Below, in pieces: positions 44,693 to 58,183 of a stretch of 64,000 nucleotides of DNA. The notes under the pieces are model-generated. The model searched no databases. It saw only the letters and a program-made list of their open reading frames with translations, and was not told where the DNA came from. The stretch lies in contig NZ_PJIO01000003.1 in assembly GCF_002929305.1 (NCBI RefSeq), forward strand, positions 1-64,000, read 5' to 3'. Position 1 is the first letter of the stretch. Every line of letters starts with the position of its first letter. This stretch comes from Arthrobacter sp. GMC3 (GTDB taxonomy: Bacteria; Actinomycetota; Actinomycetes; Actinomycetales; Micrococcaceae). Both the position numbers and the translations under genes were made by a program.

Positions 44693-46827
44693 ATGACGTC
44701 AACCCCGTCACAGCGAACCTGGACCGGGGAGCCAACTCGACGGGCGGCATTGGCCGCTTTCAGGGCTCGCATGGCGCCTGTGATCTTGCCCGCCATGGCA
44801 TAGGGGAAGAACAGCAGCGTCCTGTAGTCCGGCGCCTGCTCGGGATCACCACCGGGTCGAAACGAGGACGGGTTGACCAAGGGAGCCGGCCCAATGACCC
44901 GCACCTCGTCCGGGAGTTCCAGCGCCGCCGTGAAGGCCACAACATCGGCTTCACCGCCCGTCAGCGCCGCAACCCGTACAGCGGGCGGCAGGTGCAATTC
45001 ATGGCGAAGGTGGAACTCGCGTTCGGCGTATCCTGCGGGGTCCCAGCGGACCAGGGCGGATACTTCGACTGTGTCATCTGCCGTGACAACTATTGTGCCC
45101 CCGTCTTTGGCCGGGCGTACGAGGGCCGCAGCATTCATCCAGCGACGCAGGGTGTCCTCGCCCGACCTCAGTGACTCGCGCCGCAGCAGGGTGTCCCCGT
45201 CTAGCAGGAGTGCCGCCGCGTAGCCGTGGGCGGCTACAGGTTCCGCACCCACGGTCGCGACCACAATGGCGGGTCGGTCTGCTACGACGGCCTTGATGTG
45301 GTCCCCGGCCGAGGCTATGACCGGGACAGAGGGAAAGGCGCGGCCAAGCTCTTCCGCCGTACGAGAGGCTCCGACCGTGATGGCACGTAGCTCATGGTTT
45401 CCGCAATTGGGGCAGCTGAAACTTGCCTCAGCCCGCCCGCACCAGCGGCAGGTGACAAGAATCTGGGTGGAACCGTCTGCCCGGGACTGCATGAGTGGGC
45501 CGGTGCACTCGACACATCTGGCCACGTCACGGCAGCGTTGACAGGCCAGTGCCGGAGCATATCCTGTGCGAGCGACCTGTACCAGTACGGGCCCGCTTGC
45601 CAGAGCCGTTTTGGCTGTCTGCCACGCGCGGTGTGGGAGACGGGCCAGGGCGGCTAATGGATCTCGTTCCTGCTCGTAGCTGTCCGCGGTACTGATGACC
45701 CGGGCCGTGCCCTGGCGGACGACTGAACGCTCGGCAACCAGGGACTGCGCCCACCCGGTGGCAACAAGGCGCTGGGATTCACTGCTGCGGCTGTGTGCCG
45801 CCATGAGAACGGCCGTGTCCTCAACTTCCGAGCGCAACAGCAACACGTCACGGCTGTGTTGATAGGGTGCCCGGCGTTCGATGTGGAGTTCGTCGCCGTC
45901 GTCCCAGCAACAGACAAGGCCCAGATCGGCTACTGGCGCATAAGCGGCCGACCGGGTGCCAATCACCACCTTCACGGAGCCGCTCAGAACGCGCAGAAAG
46001 TTGTCGTACCGCAGGGTGGGTCCGTCGTCGGCGGTCAGCTTCAAGAAGGTGCCCGCAGGCAGGACCGAGGCAAAGGCTTGTTCGAGCAGTTCGAGGTCGC
46101 GCAGGTCCGGAACCACCACAATGGCGCCACGGCCGGAAAGTTGGCAGTAGGCCACGATCTGGGCGATTTGATGATGCCAGGATGCGGGCCCGTAGCCCGT
46201 GAGCGAGGCCATCACAGCCTTGGGTGAGGCGCCCATGGCCAGCTGGGTCATGAAGTCCTCGGCATGGGGATATCCGGCGAACAACGAATGGCCGGGGTGC
46301 GGTGGCGGTGCAGCTTCCGTCAGGGCGGGCGCAGTGCCGCCAACCGCGGCAAGGGCGGCGGCCTGGTCTGCAGCCGCCTTGAGGTACCCCTTTTCGAGGC
46401 TGGCCACACGTGGAGGGACGGCCACGCGCAGTACGTCTGCCACTGTCCCGCTGTAACGGGCCGCCACCCGGTGCGCCAGCTCCAAAACCTGTGGGGCCAG
46501 GACGGGCACGGCCGAATAGACCCTGCTCAGTGGCACCAAGCGCTCACTCTCCGACGTGGCAACCCTGGCGACGAGAAAGCCGTTGAGGTCCTGGCCGGAG
46601 AATTTCACCCGCACCCGTACACCTGGCTGAGCGTCGTCGTCGAGCTCCTTGGGCACCGAATAGTCGAAGATCCTGTCAAGGTGCGGCAGGGGCGAGTCAA
46701 TGACCACCTGCGCAACCGGCAGGGACCGCGCCAGTTCCACCCCGCTGTGGGGATCGGCCACACGCTTTTTGCCCACGAAGCCGCTGAGCAGGCTCAGTTG
46801 CACGCCCTGTTCAAGGTGCTGGTCCAT
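44689..46827 (-). CDS. priA: PriA-like primosomal protein N', apparently without ATPase motifs
   Basis: Replication-restart protein, 712 residues. The N-terminal 3'-DNA-binding domain (AQVVIDSPLPHLDRIFDYSV then GVRVRVKFSGQDLNGFLV) is well preserved. So is the zinc-binding cysteine region in the second half (CQRCRDVARCVECTGPL, CRWCG, CPNCGN). The helicase core is degenerate: the usual Walker A GSGKT is missing, and the DEEH box is replaced by CCWDDGDELHIE. Actinobacterial PriA proteins of this kind are annotated as probable primosomal protein N' and may work only as a loading scaffold. GGAAAGGA lies six bases before the ATG. A 15-bp triplicate repeat sits just upstream. Confidence 0.9.
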   Translation of the reverse strand: MDQHLEQGVQLSLLSGFVGKKRVADPHSGVELARSLPVAQVVIDSPLPHLDRIFDYSVPKELDDDAQPGVRVRVKFSGQDLNGFLVARVATSESERLVPLSRVYSAVPVLAPQVLELAHRVAARYSGTVADVLRVAVPPRVASLEKGYLKAAADQAAALAAVGGTAPALTEAAPPPHPGHSLFAGYPHAEDFMTQLAMGASPKAVMASLTGYGPASWHHQIAQIVAYCQLSGRGAIVVVPDLRDLELLEQAFASVLPAGTFLKLTADDGPTLRYDNFLRVLSGSVKVVIGTRSAAYAPVADLGLVCCWDDGDELHIERRAPYQHSRDVLLLRSEVEDTAVLMAAHSRSSESQRLVATGWAQSLVAERSVVRQGTARVISTADSYEQERDPLAALARLPHRAWQTAKTALASGPVLVQVARTGYAPALACQRCRDVARCVECTGPLMQSRADGSTQILVTCRWCGRAEASFSCPNCGNHELRAITVGASRTAEELGRAFPSVPVIASAGDHIKAVVADRPAIVVATVGAEPVAAHGYAAALLLDGDTLLRRESLRSGEDTLRRWMNAAALVRPAKDGGTIVVTADDTVEVSALVRWDPAGYAEREFHLRHELHLPPAVRVAALTGGEADVVAFTAALELPDEVRVIGPAPLVNPSSFRPGGDPEQAPDYRTLLFFPYAMAGKITGAMRALKAANAARRVGSPVQVRCDGVDVI

Positions 46828-46842
46828 GGCGTCCTTTCCTGC

Positions 46843-46885
46843 GTGCTCATGACTTTGGTGCTCATGACTTGCGTGCTCAAGAATT
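46843..46885. repeat. Three 15-bp direct repeats upstream of priA
   Basis: The unit GTGCTCATGACTT plus two bases occurs at 46843 and 46858, with a third copy at 46873 carrying two changes. Each perfect unit holds the palindrome TCATGA. The array ends a few bases from the priA Shine-Dalgarno. It may be an operator array or simple slippage; no frame with a start codon runs into priA. Confidence 0.7.
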
Positions 46886-46915
46886 ACGGGCCGGAACGTT
46901 CATCGGCTTAAAACT

Positions 46916-46963
46916 AGCTAAGCACAGCCCACCGACAATGATGCCGGCGGGCCGTGCTTAGCT
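46916..46963 (-). terminator. Terminator downstream of metK
   Basis: The arms AGCTAAGCAC.GCCC.CCG and their complement (about 19 positions with two mismatches) flank a 10-base loop. On the minus strand they are followed by AGTTTTAAG. It lies 19 bases after the metK stop. Confidence 0.88.
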
Positions 46964-46981
46964 GTGGATAACGTGGCCTTC

Positions 46982-48184
46982 TCAGGCGTTGAAGAACGCC
47001 TTCAGGGCGTCAACGCGGTCAAGGTTTTCCCAGGTGAAGTCCGGATCGTCCCGGCCAAAGTGGCCATGCGCCGCGGTCTTGGCGTAAATGGGGCGCTTCA
47101 AGTCAAGATCGTGGATGATCGCGGCCGGGCGCAGATCGAAGACGGCCGCAATGGCGTCCTCAATTTTCCGGGGGTCAACGGTCTCGGTACCGAACGTCTC
47201 AACATAGACGCCCACCGGACGGGCGACACCAATGGCGTAGCCCACCTGAACCTCGGCGCGTGAGGCCAAGCCGGCGGCAACCACATTCTTAGCCACCCAC
47301 CGCATGGCGTAGGCGGCGGAACGGTCAACCTTCGACGGGTCCTTGCCGGAGAAGGCACCGCCGCCGTGGCGAGCCATGCCACCATAGGTGTCAACGATGA
47401 TCTTGCGCCCTGTCAGGCCGGCGTCGCCCACGGGGCCGCCAACCACAAAGGGGCCGGCCGGGTTCAGGTACGTCTTGATCGCGGACACATCGAGCCCGGA
47501 GGCGTCCATGACCGGGGCAATCACAAATTCCTGCAGGTCAGCGCGCAGCTTGTCCAACGACGTGCCCTCGGCGTGCTGACTGGAGATAACAACCGTGTCC
47601 ACGGAAACCGGTGTATCACCGTCGTAGCCAATAGTCACCTGAGTCTTGCCGTCGGGGCGCAGGTAAGAAAGTAACCCGGACTTGCGCACATCCGTCAGGC
47701 GTTCCGAGAGGCGGTGTGCCAAGAAGATGGGCGTGGGCATGTAGGAGGCGGTCTCATTGCTGGCGTAGCCAAACATGAGGCCCTGGTCCCCGGCACCCTG
47801 GGTGTCGTAGGCATCCACTGCGGTGCCCTCACGGACCTCCAACGCGTTGAAAACGCCGTCGAAGATGTCCTGTGACTGCTGGCCGATCGAGACCGACACG
47901 CCGCAGCGGGCGCCGTCGAAGCCGTTGGCCGAAGAATCGTAGCCGATGTCGAGAATCGTGTTGCGCACAATAGCGGGAATTTCGACGTAGGCGTCGGTGG
48001 TGACCTCACCTGCCACATGAACGAGCCCAGTGGTTGCCATGGTCTCGACGGCTACACGGGAATTGGGATCCTCGGCCAGCAACGCATCCAGGATGGCGTC
48101 GCTGATCTGGTCACAAATTTTGTCCGGATGGCCTGCGGTCACGGATTCTGAGGTAAAAAGGCGCACGGGGTTCGCTGAAGTCAC
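46982..48184 (-). CDS. metK: S-adenosylmethionine synthetase
   Basis: Makes S-adenosylmethionine from methionine and ATP. The 400-residue protein has the N-terminal [36 protein letters not shown] with the methionine loop, and [19 protein letters not shown], the phosphate-binding signature. It starts at GTG 48184 after a weak GAG-rich site. Only 76 bases separate it from coaBC upstream and no SAM riboswitch is visible there. Part of the run gmk-rpoZ-coaBC-metK, conserved in actinobacteria. Confidence 0.97.
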   Translation of the reverse strand: MTSANPVRLFTSESVTAGHPDKICDQISDAILDALLAEDPNSRVAVETMATTGLVHVAGEVTTDAYVEIPAIVRNTILDIGYDSSANGFDGARCGVSVSIGQQSQDIFDGVFNALEVREGTAVDAYDTQGAGDQGLMFGYASNETASYMPTPIFLAHRLSERLTDVRKSGLLSYLRPDGKTQVTIGYDGDTPVSVDTVVISSQHAEGTSLDKLRADLQEFVIAPVMDASGLDVSAIKTYLNPAGPFVVGGPVGDAGLTGRKIIVDTYGGMARHGGGAFSGKDPSKVDRSAAYAMRWVAKNVVAAGLASRAEVQVGYAIGVARPVGVYVETFGTETVDPRKIEDAIAAVFDLRPAAIIHDLDLKRPIYAKTAAHGHFGRDDPDFTWENLDRVDALKAFFNA

Positions 48185-48260
48185 TGCTCTACTCTACTTG
48201 TTTTCACACACGCTGCGTGGGCGTGGAGGACGGATTGAAACACACGTTCACACTGGCACT

Positions 48261-49568
48261 TTAAGTTGTGCCGAGCCGTTCGGCTATGAGGGCGACGACG
48301 GCGTTGGCCACCGTGCGCTTGGATCCGGACGCCTGCACCGGATTGGCGCCGTCCAGGGACAGAATCTGCACCTTGTTGCTGTCCTGGCCAAAGACCCGTT
48401 CCGATCCGGATTCCCCCGGGCCGACCTCGTTGAGCACCAGAAGGTCACACCCCTTGCGCTGCAACTTCGCTTCGGCGTAGCTACGGGCATCGCCTTGTTC
48501 GTCGCCGGTTTCTGCGGCGAAGCCAACAATGAGCTGCCGCCTGTTCGCTGCGGCCCTGTGTGCCACAACTTCAAGAAGAATGTCGGGGTTGCGGATCAGG
48601 TTAATGATGGGATCGGCGGTGTCGTCCCGCTTTTTGATTTTGCCCTGCGAGACGTTGCTGGGACGGAAATCGGCTACGGCGGCGGCCATGATGACGACGT
48701 CGGCACTTGCCGCAGCTGCCAGCGTTGCCGCACGTAGTTCAAGCGCCGTTTCTACGCGTTGGAGTTTCGCCCCGGCGGGCGCCGCCACCTCCATGTGCGC
48801 GTGGACGAAGGTCACATCGGCGCCGGCGGCAAGTGCCGCCTCGGCTAGGGCCACGCCCTGCTTCCCCGATGACTTGTTGCCCAGGAAACGGACGGGGTCC
48901 AGCGGTTCACGGGTGCCACCGGCAGTAATCAGAACCCGAACCCCGGAGAGGCTGCCTTGCTTCACTGCTGGGGATTCGGGCTGCTCTGTAGCTTTTTCGC
49001 AAGTCTGAGCAGTGTCCAGGGCTTCTGGGGCCGGGGATCCGAGCAGGGCCATGGCTGCGGCAAAGATCGCCTCGGGCTCGGGCAAACGGCCCGGGCCCGT
49101 GTCGGGGCCGGTCAGTCGGCCCACGGCCGGGTCTAAAACGTTCACACCCCGGGATCGAAGCGTGGCAACATTCGCCTGAGTGGAGGCGTGCTGCCACATT
49201 TCGGTGTGCATGGCCGGGGCAAAAAGCACCGGCCCGCGCGCCATAAGCAAGGTGGTGGTCAGCAGGTCGTCCGCGTGTCCACCGGCAGCCCGTGCGAGCA
49301 GGTCGGCCGTGGCGGGAGCCACCACGATGAGATCGGCCTCGTGGCCAATCCGCACGTGGTTTACCTGGTCCACCGCGTCAAAGACGTCATTGGTGACAGG
49401 ACGGCCGCTCAATGCCTCCCACGTGGCAACCCCCACAAATTTCGTGGAGGCCTGGGTGGGAATGACTGTAACCGAGTGGCCGGCCTCGGTAAAAAGGCGC
49501 AGCAACAGGGCCGACTTGTAGGCGGCGATGCCGCCGCCTACCCCCAGAACAATGTTCAGCTCGGTCAC
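48261..49568 (-). CDS. coaBC: Bifunctional CoaBC: phosphopantothenoylcysteine decarboxylase / PPC synthetase
   Basis: Two steps of coenzyme A synthesis in one protein of 435 residues. The N-terminal CoaC flavoprotein domain (IVLGVGGGIAAYKSALLLRL, VVAPATADLLARAAGGHADD, the PAMHTEMW loop) decarboxylates. A linker at about 175-205 leads to the CoaB synthetase domain (RVLITAGGTREPLDPVRFLG then NKSSGKQG, AAVADFRP, KIKK), which joins cysteine to 4'-phosphopantothenate with CTP. It starts at GTG 49568, 23 bases after rpoZ. Confidence 0.97.
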   Translation of the reverse strand: MTELNIVLGVGGGIAAYKSALLLRLFTEAGHSVTVIPTQASTKFVGVATWEALSGRPVTNDVFDAVDQVNHVRIGHEADLIVVAPATADLLARAAGGHADDLLTTTLLMARGPVLFAPAMHTEMWQHASTQANVATLRSRGVNVLDPAVGRLTGPDTGPGRLPEPEAIFAAAMALLGSPAPEALDTAQTCEKATEQPESPAVKQGSLSGVRVLITAGGTREPLDPVRFLGNKSSGKQGVALAEAALAAGADVTFVHAHMEVAAPAGAKLQRVETALELRAATLAAAASADVVIMAAAVADFRPSNVSQGKIKKRDDTADPIINLIRNPDILLEVVAHRAAANRRQLIVGFAAETGDEQGDARSYAEAKLQRKGCDLLVLNEVGPGESGSERVFGQDSNKVQILSLDGANPVQASGSKRTVANAVVALIAERLGTT

Positions 49569-49591
49569 CGGTGACGTGGTTCTCGCCGCAG

Positions 49592-49849
49592 TTACGCGGT
49601 TTCGACCGGCGTGGAGACCAGCAGGCCCGCGTCGATTTCACGGAAGGCGATGGAAAGCGACTTCTCGTTCAGCTTGGTGTCGACCAGCGGGCCAACGTAC
49701 TCGAACAGGCCCTCGTGGAGCTGTGCGTAGTAGGCGTTGATCTGTCGTGCTCGCTTGGCGCCAAAGATGACCAATCCATACTTCGAATCCGCAGCCTCAA
49801 GCAGGGAATCGATGGACGGGTTGATGATGCCTTCGGGTTGTGTAGTCAA
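49592..49849 (-). CDS. rpoZ: RNA polymerase omega subunit
   Basis: Small subunit that aids assembly of the beta' subunit into RNA polymerase. The 85-residue protein has the actinobacterial omega sequence: [20 protein letters not shown] then [12 protein letters not shown], and [15 protein letters not shown]. It lies between gmk and coaBC, its usual place. The ATG at 49849 follows GGAGAAGTA-like sequence. Confidence 0.96.
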   Translation of the reverse strand: MTTQPEGIINPSIDSLLEAADSKYGLVIFGAKRARQINAYYAQLHEGLFEYVGPLVDTKLNEKSLSIAFREIDAGLLVSTPVETA

Positions 49850-49883
49850 TTACTTCTCCAAAATGTGTATGGGGTGACGCCGG

Positions 49884-50510
49884 TTAGTCACCATGGCTGG
49901 GCGTGAGGCCCATCAAGGTGACAAGCTCGGCTGCGGCACGGCTTACATCATCGTTGACGATGGTGTAATCAAACTCCGGTTGGGCAGCAAGTTCCAGTTT
50001 AGCTGTTTCCAGCCGCCGCTGCTGCTCTTGCTGTGTTTCTGTGCCGCGCCCCACTAGCCGGCGAACAAGTTCGTCCCAGCTGGGAGGGGACAGGAACACA
50101 AAATCTGCTTCCGGCATGGCCTCTTTGACCTGCCGGGCGCCTTGTAAATCAATCTCCAACAGCACGCTGCGGCCGGCCTGTACTGCCGCCTCCACGGTGC
50201 TGCGCAGGGTGCCGTAGCGGTTCTGGCCGTGGACCACGGCCCATTCCAGGAGGTCTCCGCGTTCGATGAGGGCATCGAACTCTTCGGCGGTCTTGAAGAA
50301 GTAGTGCACGCCTTCAATCTCACCGGGACGCGCCGGGCGCGTCGTGGCGGAGACGGACAGCCACACCTGCGGGTAGTTGTCGCGAATAAACGTCGAAACG
50401 GTTCCCTTGCCAACAGCCGTGGGACCGGCCAGCACCGTCACGCCGCTGCGTGGCTTGAAGCGTTCGGTGTTCTCGGCTGGCACGTGAACTGTGTGCTCCC
50501 GGGCGCTCAC
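49884..50510 (-). CDS. gmk: Guanylate kinase
   Basis: Phosphorylates GMP to GDP with ATP. The 208-residue protein has P-loop GPTAVGKGT at about 29-37 and [20 protein letters not shown] for GMP binding. [15 protein letters not shown] and [13 protein letters not shown] complete the family motifs. It starts at GTG 50510 and overlaps the mihF stop (GTGA), which fits co-translation. Confidence 0.97.
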   Translation of the reverse strand: MSAREHTVHVPAENTERFKPRSGVTVLAGPTAVGKGTVSTFIRDNYPQVWLSVSATTRPARPGEIEGVHYFFKTAEEFDALIERGDLLEWAVVHGQNRYGTLRSTVEAAVQAGRSVLLEIDLQGARQVKEAMPEADFVFLSPPSWDELVRRLVGRGTETQQEQQRRLETAKLELAAQPEFDYTIVNDDVSRAAAELVTLMGLTPSHGD

Positions 50511-50845
50511 AGTGCATGCCCTAGAAAGTGTGCCTGCCCCAGAAAATCTACCAAGGAGCGGCGCTGGTGTATGCCCAGGCCTCGCACTCGGCGGGTTGGG
50601 GAAATCCCCAGCTCGCTCATAATCACTGTTGCACGTACCTTTCCAATGCCCGGAAGGGCTTCCAATAATTCTGTTACTTTGAGCCTGCCCAGGGCCGGAT
50701 CGTCGGCTGCCGCGGAAATGACGGCGGCAACCGAAACTGCCCCCGACTTTAAGTCGGCCTTGATCTGGGATCTGACGGTGCGGGCGGCCGCAGCCTTCTT
50801 CAGGGCTTCTGCGCGTTCTTGGTCAGACAGTGACGGCAAACTCAC
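50507..50845 (-). CDS. mihF: Actinobacterial integration host factor (mIHF)
   Basis: Nucleoid-associated DNA-bending protein particular to actinobacteria and unrelated to IhfAB. The 112-residue protein has the conserved helix-turn-helix/H2TH-like C-terminal part [20 protein letters not shown] then [16 protein letters not shown], and a basic N-terminal helix ([20 protein letters not shown]). It starts at GTG 50845 with AAGGAG eight bases upstream. It precedes gmk as in mycobacteria and streptomycetes. Confidence 0.95.
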   Translation of the reverse strand: MSLPSLSDQERAEALKKAAAARTVRSQIKADLKSGAVSVAAVISAAADDPALGRLKVTELLEALPGIGKVRATVIMSELGISPTRRVRGLGIHQRRSLVDFLGQAHFLGHAL

Positions 50846-50998
50846 GAAAAGGCTCCTTGCGGTGGCTGCGGTGCGGACAGGTCCTTCTCAGGGCCGTTGG
50901 CAGGACCCTTGCACAAAGAAATGTATCCCATGAACCTATCCGCACCGAGGCGGGAAAATCAATCCAAGGGCCGTCCCCGTTTGGGCGCGGCCTACCCC

Positions 50999-51827
50999 CT
51001 ACAAGCCAAGCAGTGTTTGTTCAGTTGCCGCACGCAGGGCTGCAAGCTCCGGACCGGCGGCAAGGATGCCCCGGCTTGAGGTAGCCAGGACTGCCGGGTA
51101 GGCGGGACCAAAGGTGGCCCGCATGTCCGCACCAGTGGCCCCCTGGGTGCCAAGCCCCGGGGCCAGGATCGGCCCATGCACCGCGGCCAGGTCAATGCCA
51201 AGATCGATCAGGGCGGTGCCAACCGTGGCACCAACCACTAAACCAACCGAACCCAATGACTCCTGGGCGTAGCGTTGATTTTCGAGCGCCGCCGCCTGCA
51301 CAATGCGTTTGGCGACTGACTCGCTGCCGCCCACATGCTGCACGGAGGCGCCCTCGGGGTTGGAGGTCAGTGCCAGGACAAAAACGCCCCGTCCGTTGCT
51401 GGCCGCCAAATCCAGAGCCGGCCGCAGCGACTCAAAGCCCAGGTAGGGGCTCAGGGTCACCGAATCGGCTGCCAGTGAGGAACCATCGCGCAGCCAGGCG
51501 TCGGCGTAGCCTGCCATGGTGGAGCCAATGTCCCCTCGCTTGGCATCGGCGATAGTCAAAACCTGAGCCTGCACCGAGGCCGCCAGAAGCTCCTCCAGTG
51601 CAGCCAGCCCGGCCGAACCGTGGCGCTCATAGAGCGCCACCTGCGGCTTGATGGCCGCCGCCAAGGGGGCCACGGCCTCCAGGACGGTCTGTGAGAAAGT
51701 TCTCAGACCCTGCACCGAATCGGCCAGGCCCCAAGCCGCCAAGAGGCCCGGGTGCGGGTCAATCCCCACACACAGGGGTCCCTTGGCGGCCATGGCCTCG
51801 GCCAGCCGGGCACCGAAAGGTGTGTTG

Positions 51828-51838
<11 letters not shown>
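50999..51838 (-). CDS. pyrF: Orotidine 5'-phosphate decarboxylase
   Basis: Last step to UMP. The 279-residue protein belongs to the longer actinobacterial/OMPdecase type 2 group: [55 protein letters not shown] with the catalytic Lys-Asp, and [10 protein letters not shown]. The start is ATG 51838 within the last codons of carB (11-base overlap). The open frame extends to 52015, but that part is a carB shadow. Final gene of the pyrimidine operon. Confidence 0.96.
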
Positions 51839-55138
<3,300 letters not shown>

Positions 55139-55139
<1 letters not shown>

Positions 55140-56329
55140 TAGTTCTTTTCCTCAGTCTGGGTCGCGGCGGCGGTGCTGGCCATCAGGTCGATAAAACGGT
55201 CAAAAAGGTAGGCGGAGTCGTGCGGACCCGCAGCGGCCTCCGGGTGGTACTGGACCGAGAACGCGGGGATGTCCAGGCAAGCCAGGCCCTCGACGACGTC
55301 GTCGTTCAGGGAAACGTGGCTGACTTCAACGCGGCCGAAGCGTTCTTCGGGGGCGGTGACGGCGCCGTCCTTGGGGGCGTCGACGGCGAAGCCATGGTTC
55401 TGGCTGGTGATCTCCACCTTGCCGGTGGCGCGGTCCATGACGGGCTGGTTGATACCACGGTGGCCATAGCGCAGCTTGTACGTGCCAAAGCCCAGGGCGC
55501 GGCCCAGGATCTGGTTGCCGAAGCAGATGCCGAAGAACGGCAGGCCGGCGTCGAGGACCTCGCGCAGCAAAGCAACCTGGGCATCGGCGGTGGCGGGGTC
55601 TCCGGGGCCGTTGGAGAGGAACACGCCGTCGGGATTGACGGCCTGAACGTCCGCAAGGGTGGAGGTGGCGGGCAGTACGTGGACACGCACGCCGCGCTCG
55701 GCGAAACGCTGCGGGGTCATGCCCTTGATGCCGAGGTCGATCGCGGCGATGGCGAACTTGGCCTCGCCGTCCCACCCGTGGTCGGCAGGCTCCACGACGT
55801 AGGCTTCGGTCGCGCTGACGGCTTCAGCGAGCTGCAGGCCCTCCATGGACGGCTGGGCGTTGACTTCGGCCAACAGTTCCGCTTCGGGGCGCAGTGCGTC
55901 GGCACCGGAGAAGATGCCAGCCTTCATGGCGCCGCGTTCGCGCAGGTGGCGGGTGATGGCACGGGTGTCAACACCCTGGATGCCCACAATGCCCTGGCCG
56001 GAGAGCTCGTCGTCGAGTGTTCCCTCCGAACGCCAGTTGGACGGGCGGCGAGCCGCGTCGCGGACCACGTAGCCGGCAGCCCAGATCTTCGCGGACTCGT
56101 TGTCGGCCGCGTTGACTCCGGTGTTGCCAATGTGCGGGGCGGTCTGGACGATCAGCTGGCGGGCGTAGGAGGGGTCAGTCAGGGTCTCCTGGTAACCGGT
56201 CATCCCCGTGGTGAACACGGCCTCGCCCAGCGCGGTGCCGACGGCGCCGTAGCTGGTGCCGCGGAAGGTGCGGCCGTCTTCCAAAATCAGTAGCGCCTGT
56301 GCAGGCATGGTTGCTTCACTCATTCTCAT
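55139..56329 (-). CDS. carA: Carbamoyl-phosphate synthase small subunit (glutaminase)
   Basis: Hydrolyses glutamine and feeds ammonia to CarB. The 396-residue protein has the N-terminal CarA domain ([40 protein letters not shown]) and a class I glutamine amidotransferase domain. The latter holds the nucleophile Cys in [18 protein letters not shown] and the catalytic His/Glu in [15 protein letters not shown]. Three start codons lie within 21 bases (56329, 56323, 56308). The first two overlap the end of the PH-like gene, and 56329 is used here without strong preference. Confidence 0.97.
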
Positions 56330-56858
56330 CGTTCTTTCTGCTTATGTCTGCGTCAGGCAAATCGTCGCCGCCGCCCAATAATTCGTTCAAGGCCTTAACC
56401 AAAGGGCGTTTTGCAACAGCCTCCTTGGTTCTAAATCCTGTGTCAACGCTCATCTCACCCAGTAGCCAGCTCATGACCACCAGCCCATCCTTTTCCACAA
56501 ACTTACCGGCCATGCCAGCTTGTGTGGTGACCTCGGTCAGGGCCGCGGTGGCAATAAAGAGATCCGGGGCGCCGCGGCGCCGCAAAAGCACACCCTCGGG
56601 GTGAATCTCAAGTTCCGCCGGTGTGCGCACACCCAGGCTGTGAACGGCTATCCGGTCCAGCCAGTCACCCGTTGAGGTAGTGGTCACGTACTGTCCGGCC
56701 ACGCTCATGGTGGGCGTGCCCAGTGTGGCGGGAACCTCGGGAAGTTCGGCAACGTTGCCCTGGCGCTTGAGCTTGTTGCGCCAGCCCCACCACATCATCC
56801 CAAAGACCACCACGATCAGCAGCAGGGTGAGGATCGCCGGTATGGTGCGCTCCCCCAC
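56316..56858 (-). CDS. Single-pass membrane protein with PH-like domain, pyrimidine-operon partner
   Basis: A 180-residue protein with an N-terminal membrane segment ([20 protein letters not shown]), a basic stop-transfer stretch, and a soluble PH-like domain. The PH-like region includes [40 protein letters not shown] and [15 protein letters not shown]. Genes of this type lie between pyrC and carA in many actinobacteria; their role is unknown. The GTG shares one base with the pyrC stop (TAGTG) and its end overlaps carA, so it is embedded in the operon and surely co-translated. A scaffold or membrane-tethering role for the carbamoyl phosphate enzymes is speculation. Confidence 0.88.
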   Translation of the reverse strand: MGERTIPAILTLLLIVVVFGMMWWGWRNKLKRQGNVAELPEVPATLGTPTMSVAGQYVTTTSTGDWLDRIAVHSLGVRTPAELEIHPEGVLLRRRGAPDLFIATAALTEVTTQAGMAGKFVEKDGLVVMSWLLGEMSVDTGFRTKEAVAKRPLVKALNELLGGGDDLPDADISRKNDENE

Positions 56859-58183
56859 TAGTTGGACTCGTAACGGTAAGGGGTGTTCAGCACGCCATCG
56901 AGCACCGTGGGGTGGCCGCGGAAGAAGGTGGCCACCACTTTCCCTGGCAGTTCCATGCCGGCGAACGGGGAATTGCGGCCCTTGGTGGCCATGGCGGAAG
57001 GGTCAACGTTCCAGCGAGCCGCCGGGTCGATCAGAACAATGTTGGCGGGCTCGCCCACTTCCAGCGGGCGTCCCTGGTCTGCGAGCTGTCCGATGGCTGC
57101 CGGTGTGGTGGAGGTGACGCGGGCGAAGTCGGCCCAGCTCATAAGCCCCGTCTCGATCATGGCGTCCTGCACCACCGAAAGGGCCGTTTCCAGTCCTGTC
57201 ATACCCATGGCCGCCGACGCCCATTCGCATTCCTTGGCTTCGCCGGGGTGCGGTGCATGATCGGTTCCAACAATGTCGATGGTGCCATCGGCCAGGGCAG
57301 CACGCAGGGCGTGCACGTCGGCGTCAGCGCGCAACGGCGGGTTGACCTTGTAGACGGGGTTGTAACTGCGGACCAGTTCCTCGGTCAGCAGCAGGTGGTG
57401 CGGGGTGACCTCGGCCGTGACGTTGATGCCGCGTTCCTTCGCCCAGCGGATGATCTCCACCGAACCTGCCGTGGAGACGTGGCAGACGTGCAGGCGTGAA
57501 CCCACGTGCTGGGCCAGCAGGACGTCGCGGGCGATGATGGACTCCTCGGCGACGGCGGGCCAGCCGGCCAGGCCGAGCACTGCCGAGACCTTGCCCTCGT
57601 TCATCTGGGCGCCCTCGGTGAGGCGGGGTTCTTGCGCATGCTGGGCGATCACCCCGTCGAACGCCTTGACGTACTCCAGGGCCCGACGCATCAGGACAGG
57701 GTCGCTGACACAGATGCCGTCGTCGGAGAACACTCGGACGCGGGCGCGGGAGTCGGCCATGGCTCCCAGTTCGGCAAGCTGCTTGCCGGCCAGGCCCACC
57801 GTGACGGCACCAACGGGGCGGACGTCAACCCAGCCGGATTCGCGACCAAGCGTGTGGACCTGCTCCACGACGCCGGCTGTGTCGGCCACGGGTGAGCTGT
57901 TGGCCATGGCGTGCACGGCCGTGAAGCCTCCCAGCGCGGCCGCCCGGGTTCCGGTCTCAACGGTTTCGGCATCTTCGCGGCCGGGTTCGCGCAGATGGGT
58001 GTGCAAATCGACCATGCCCGGCAGCGCCACCAGGCCCGCGGCGTCGATCACGGTGGCATCCCCCACAACGTCCGCAGTGAGGTTTTCGCCCACGGCGGTG
58101 ATGATGCCGTCGGCAACCAGGATGTCCGCTGTGGTGTTGCCCAGCAGTGACGCGCTGCGAATCAGGTAACTGGCGTTAGTCAT
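56858..58183 (-). CDS. pyrC: Dihydroorotase
   Basis: Cyclises carbamoyl aspartate to dihydroorotate. The 441-residue amidohydrolase has the metal-binding [20 protein letters not shown] and [15 protein letters not shown]. Further metal His residues lie in [18 protein letters not shown], and the catalytic Asp in [16 protein letters not shown]. It is the class I type, which often associates with aspartate transcarbamoylase. The ATG overlaps the pyrB stop (ATGA). Confidence 0.97.
   Translation of the reverse strand: MTNASYLIRSASLLGNTTADILVADGIITAVGENLTADVVGDATVIDAAGLVALPGMVDLHTHLREPGREDAETVETGTRAAALGGFTAVHAMANSSPVADTAGVVEQVHTLGRESGWVDVRPVGAVTVGLAGKQLAELGAMADSRARVRVFSDDGICVSDPVLMRRALEYVKAFDGVIAQHAQEPRLTEGAQMNEGKVSAVLGLAGWPAVAEESIIARDVLLAQHVGSRLHVCHVSTAGSVEIIRWAKERGINVTAEVTPHHLLLTEELVRSYNPVYKVNPPLRADADVHALRAALADGTIDIVGTDHAPHPGEAKECEWASAAMGMTGLETALSVVQDAMIETGLMSWADFARVTSTTPAAIGQLADQGRPLEVGEPANIVLIDPAARWNVDPSAMATKGRNSPFAGMELPGKVVATFFRGHPTVLDGVLNTPYRYESN

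Noticed and set aside
48185..48260. SAM riboswitch before metK
   Set aside because: Only 76 bases, no matching conserved core or hairpin set.
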